From: GWB1-38-13 sp964608405
Lineage (GTDB): Bacteria; Patescibacteriota; Microgenomatia; UBA8517
DNA: 33,801 nucleotides
Assembly: GCA_964608405.1 (NCBI GenBank)
Contig: CAZSNC010000005.1
Span: forward strand, 1-33,801
Direction of reading: 5' to 3'
Made by a program: the position numbers and the translations under genes. The notes below the pieces were generated by a model. That model had not been told where the DNA came from and searched no databases. It worked only from the letters and a program-made list of their open reading frames with translations. Positions 31,603 to 33,801 of this stretch are shown in pieces (position 1 is the stretch's first letter; every line of letters begins with the position of its first letter).

Positions 31603-32890
31603 TTGGGTTTTTATAGCGGTATTATTGGTAGCGCTGTTTATAAGATTTTATTTTTTAGATAAATATCTTGATGTTAGCGGTGATTTGCTGTTGGCAGCGG
31701 ATTGGGGAGAAAAGTATTGGAAATACGGAAGTAAAGACTACTATTTTGTTCAAAACTGGTATTATGCACCGCCGAATTACCCGCCCCTAATAAATTTCTA
31801 TTATGCCTATGCATACAAAGCATTTGACTATAAATATTTATTTGCACAGCTTCATAACGTAATCAAAATCCCACCGGCCGCTTTTATTGTCTACTACTAT
31901 AAATGGGGTTATTTTACCAATCTGAAATTGCTTGGAATTGTCTGTGATATTTTAGCGGGAATACTGATTTATAAGTTGGTTTTAAGGCTGTTAAAAGATA
32001 AAACTGCGTCTATCATTTCAAGTGCGTTATATCTTCTAAATCCAATCACGATTGTTTTGAGTTCGGTATGGGGACAGGTTGATAGTGCAGTTGCACTATT
32101 TGGAACAGCATCAATATTACTATTGCTGAATAAAAAGTATTGGTGGTCGCCCCTCTTATTTACAGCAGGTTTGTTGCTAAAGCCTAACTGGATACTTTTT
32201 GCACCGCTTTATATATTTATTTATTTGCTCGGGGGTCCGAAATTAAAAAATATTGTCACATCTTTGTTTTCAGTAATTGTTTTGTTGGTTGTTCTGGCAT
32301 TTCCTTTTTCTGATAATCCAATCTCTTTTTATACATGGTTTATCAAAGAGAGAATTATGACAACGATTGCTGCATCTCCGCATGCATCGGTGTCTGCCTT
32401 TAATTTTTATACGACGTTTTTGAAAATTGATTATGATTTGGCGACTTATAAAGTGTTAGGGTTACCGATGAAATTGTTTGGACAAGCGGTTTTTTCTCTA
32501 ATTTATTTATCGGGACTTTACTATCTATGGAAAAACAAACCTAAAGTTGAGAATGTCTTAAAAGTAATCGCTCTTATTGGTTTCGGTTTCTTTGTTTTTA
32601 TGCCGGGAATGCTCGAGCGTTATTTTTTCCCAATTCTTATACCCTTAGCTGTTTTGGCTGCTGGCAGCAAGAAAATTTTACTTATGTATCTGTCGTTAAC
32701 AATAACATTTACAGTTAACGTAATTTGGGCGTTGTTTAGAAGGAGATATGGAGTGATTGATGATTTTGTGACAGGAAATAATTTTTTCTTATTAAGGACG
32801 ATTTCTATTTTTAACGTGGCAGGGTATGTTTTAATGATTTGGTTATTATTTAAAGATTATCTGCTAAAATTAGATTTGTGGAAGAAATAG
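31565..32890 (+). CDS. GT-C family membrane glycosyltransferase-like protein
   Basis: This 441-residue polytopic protein has about 10-11 membrane segments. The first loop has DVSGDLLLAADWGEKYW and then YAPPNYPPLINFYY; later come NPITIVLSSVWGQVDSAVAL and GLLLKPNWILFAPL, blocks typical of polyprenyl-phosphate-mannose-using GT-C transferases (GT87 or ALG-like). No soluble C-terminal tail is present, unlike its neighbours. The start is ATG at 31565 (or ATG at 31571), after GGAAG, inside the last codons of copy C (38-bp overlap). Donor and acceptor are unknown. Confidence 0.8.
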   Translation: MSMKNLLKKLKNNWVFIAVLLVALFIRFYFLDKYLDVSGDLLLAADWGEKYWKYGSKDYYFVQNWYYAPPNYPPLINFYYAYAYKAFDYKYLFAQLHNVIKIPPAAFIVYYYKWGYFTNLKLLGIVCDILAGILIYKLVLRLLKDKTASIISSALYLLNPITIVLSSVWGQVDSAVALFGTASILLLLNKKYWWSPLLFTAGLLLKPNWILFAPLYIFIYLLGGPKLKNIVTSLFSVIVLLVVLAFPFSDNPISFYTWFIKERIMTTIAASPHASVSAFNFYTTFLKIDYDLATYKVLGLPMKLFGQAVFSLIYLSGLYYLWKNKPKVENVLKVIALIGFGFFVFMPGMLERYFFPILIPLAVLAAGSKKILLMYLSLTITFTVNVIWALFRRRYGVIDDFVTGNNFFLLRTISIFNVAGYVLMIWLLFKDYLLKLDLWKK

Positions 32891-33801
32891 ACTCGCGTGT
32901 TGAACCTGCCATAGAGATGTCGCTTCAGGATGTTAAAAAGAAGGCCGTACGGGGCGTGGCGGTTCTAACAAGCAGAACCCTGGTCTTAAATGCAATTGCT
33001 TTTGTTGCACAAGGATTATTGTGGGCTTTCATAGAACCGAGCGAGTATGGAATATTCTTGCTGGTTTCGGCTACGATAAATTTTCTTTCATATTTTGCCG
33101 ATATCGGACTCGGTGCGGCATTAATTCAGAAGAAGGAGCAGCCTCAAAGCAAAGATTACAAAACGGTATTTTTGGTGCAGGAAGCATTGGTATTAACAAT
33201 TGTTACGATTGTCTTTGTCATTAGTCCGTACCTCGCCAAAACTCATTCGCTCTCGCACGAGGCGGTAATTTTGCTTTATGCTCTGAATATCTCGTTTTTC
33301 CTTGCGTCTCTAAAAAATATCCCCTCGATAATGCTGGAAAGAAAGCTCGAGTTTTCAAAGTTTGTTATACCTCAGGTTTTGGAAACGGTGATATATAATA
33401 TTTTCTTGGTATTTTTTGCATGGAAGGGTTTTGGCATAACAAGCTTTACATATGCTGTTTTGATACGGGGAGTTGTAGGACTCATCGCGATATATATAGT
33501 TCAGCCATGGAAACCCGGAATAGGTTTTTCCAGAGAGTCGTTAAAAAGCTTGCTTAAATTTGGTGTTCCGTACCAGCTGAATAACTTTTTAGCAACCGTT
33601 AAAGATGATGGTCTGACAATAGTTCTGGGTGGAATTTTGGGAAACTATGGTTTGGGTATCTTGGGAACGGCTCAGAAACTGTCTCAGTACCCACTTAGGT
33701 TTTTTATGGACAATGTGACAAAAGTCACTTTTCCGGCATTTTCCAGAATGCAGGATGACAAAAGTGATTTAGTGAGATCTTTAAACCGTTCCGTCTTTTT
33801 T
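32878..33801 (+). CDS. Oligosaccharide flippase, MOP superfamily (partial, runs off window end)
   Basis: An open frame of 308 codons runs from GTG at 32878 to the last base without a stop. The protein resembles Wzx/TuaB-like lipid-linked oligosaccharide flippases: an N-terminal amphipathic segment, then paired helices with SRTLVLNAIAFVAQGLLW, YFADIGLGAALIQ, ERKLEFSKFVIPQVLET and FGVPYQLNNFLA, a block order typical of the Polysacc_synt family. It would move the glycan built on polyprenyl carrier across the membrane. The GTG overlaps the preceding stop by 13 bp; an ATG at 32917 is an alternative start. The missing C-terminal part is probably about 100-180 residues. Confidence 0.85.
   Translation, partial: MEEIDSRVEPAIEMSLQDVKKKAVRGVAVLTSRTLVLNAIAFVAQGLLWAFIEPSEYGIFLLVSATINFLSYFADIGLGAALIQKKEQPQSKDYKTVFLVQEALVLTIVTIVFVISPYLAKTHSLSHEAVILLYALNISFFLASLKNIPSIMLERKLEFSKFVIPQVLETVIYNIFLVFFAWKGFGITSFTYAVLIRGVVGLIAIYIVQPWKPGIGFSRESLKSLLKFGVPYQLNNFLATVKDDGLTIVLGGILGNYGLGILGTAQKLSQYPLRFFMDNVTKVTFPAFSRMQDDKSDLVRSLNRSVFF

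Noticed and set aside
1..33801. Recoded UGA (genetic code 25)
   Set aside because: TGA ends several genes at the expected family length (atpB, atpF, atpG, the adaptor gene), and no gene needs in-frame TGA read as Gly.
1..33801. CRISPR array, insertion sequence, prophage, tRNA or rRNA
   Set aside because: No regularly spaced repeats, transposase or integrase motifs, phage genes or cloverleaf-like sequence were seen by eye; gaps between genes are too short to hold most of these.

Overview
The window looks like a near-complete stretch of chromosome from a Candidate Phyla Radiation bacterium (Patescibacteria), most likely in or near the Microgenomates. This is inferred from the compact AT-rich layout, the gene content (a lone sortase, a MacA/MacB-like exporter, a minimal F-type ATP synthase, and runs of GT-C glycosyltransferases and PTPS-related membrane proteins) and a general resemblance to proteins of that group. 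TGA is used as a normal stop (for example atpB, atpH's upstream neighbour atpF, and the adaptor gene ending at 3734), so this is not a lineage that recodes UGA. I see no rRNA, tRNA, CRISPR, insertion sequence or prophage. No gene-free stretch exceeds 300 bases.

Layout. (1) 1-2.7 kb: a sortase facing trmD, then pgeF (zinc laccase-fold enzyme) diverging from trmD across only 20 bp, then a DEDDy 3'-5' exonuclease converging on pgeF. (2) 2.7-5.7 kb: a membrane-fusion adaptor, ABC ATPase and MacB/FtsX-type permease, with a motif-rich 90-bp gap after the adaptor. (3) 5.8-10.1 kb: a GT2-GtrA fusion, a protein with a duplicated N-terminal segment and a degenerate Nudix-like domain, a tiny zinc-ribbon-like protein without the cysteines, a PIG-V-like membrane mannosyltransferase and an unrecognised protein. 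(4) 10.2-16.5 kb: a complete F1Fo ATP synthase operon in the order I/Z-a-c-b-delta-alpha-gamma-beta-epsilon. Its delta subunit lacks about the first 70 residues and its c ring has proton-type ligands. (5) 16.6-33.8 kb: a long, almost entirely co-directional cell-surface glycan region. It has GT2 polyprenyl-phosphate-sugar synthases paired with GT-C membrane transferases, three tandem PTPS-related/YfhO-like membrane proteins, another GT-C protein and a MOP-family flippase that runs off the end. It is interrupted by a DHH-family phosphoesterase and, on the opposite strand, a Gre-domain protein.

How the parts fit. Region 5, with the GT2-GtrA protein and the 8.2-9.3 kb transferase, can be read as one extracytoplasmic glycosylation programme. 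The GT2 enzymes would charge a polyprenyl phosphate carrier on the inside, flipping follows, and the GT-C proteins would transfer sugar on the outside. The sortase may anchor surface proteins that receive such glycans (inference).

The most unusual signal is regulatory. At essentially every transcription-unit head a -10-like hexamer (five times exactly TATAAT) lies only 5-12 nt before the start codon, which suggests leaderless or nearly leaderless mRNAs. Clear Shine-Dalgarno sequences appear mainly where a gene starts inside or against the preceding gene.
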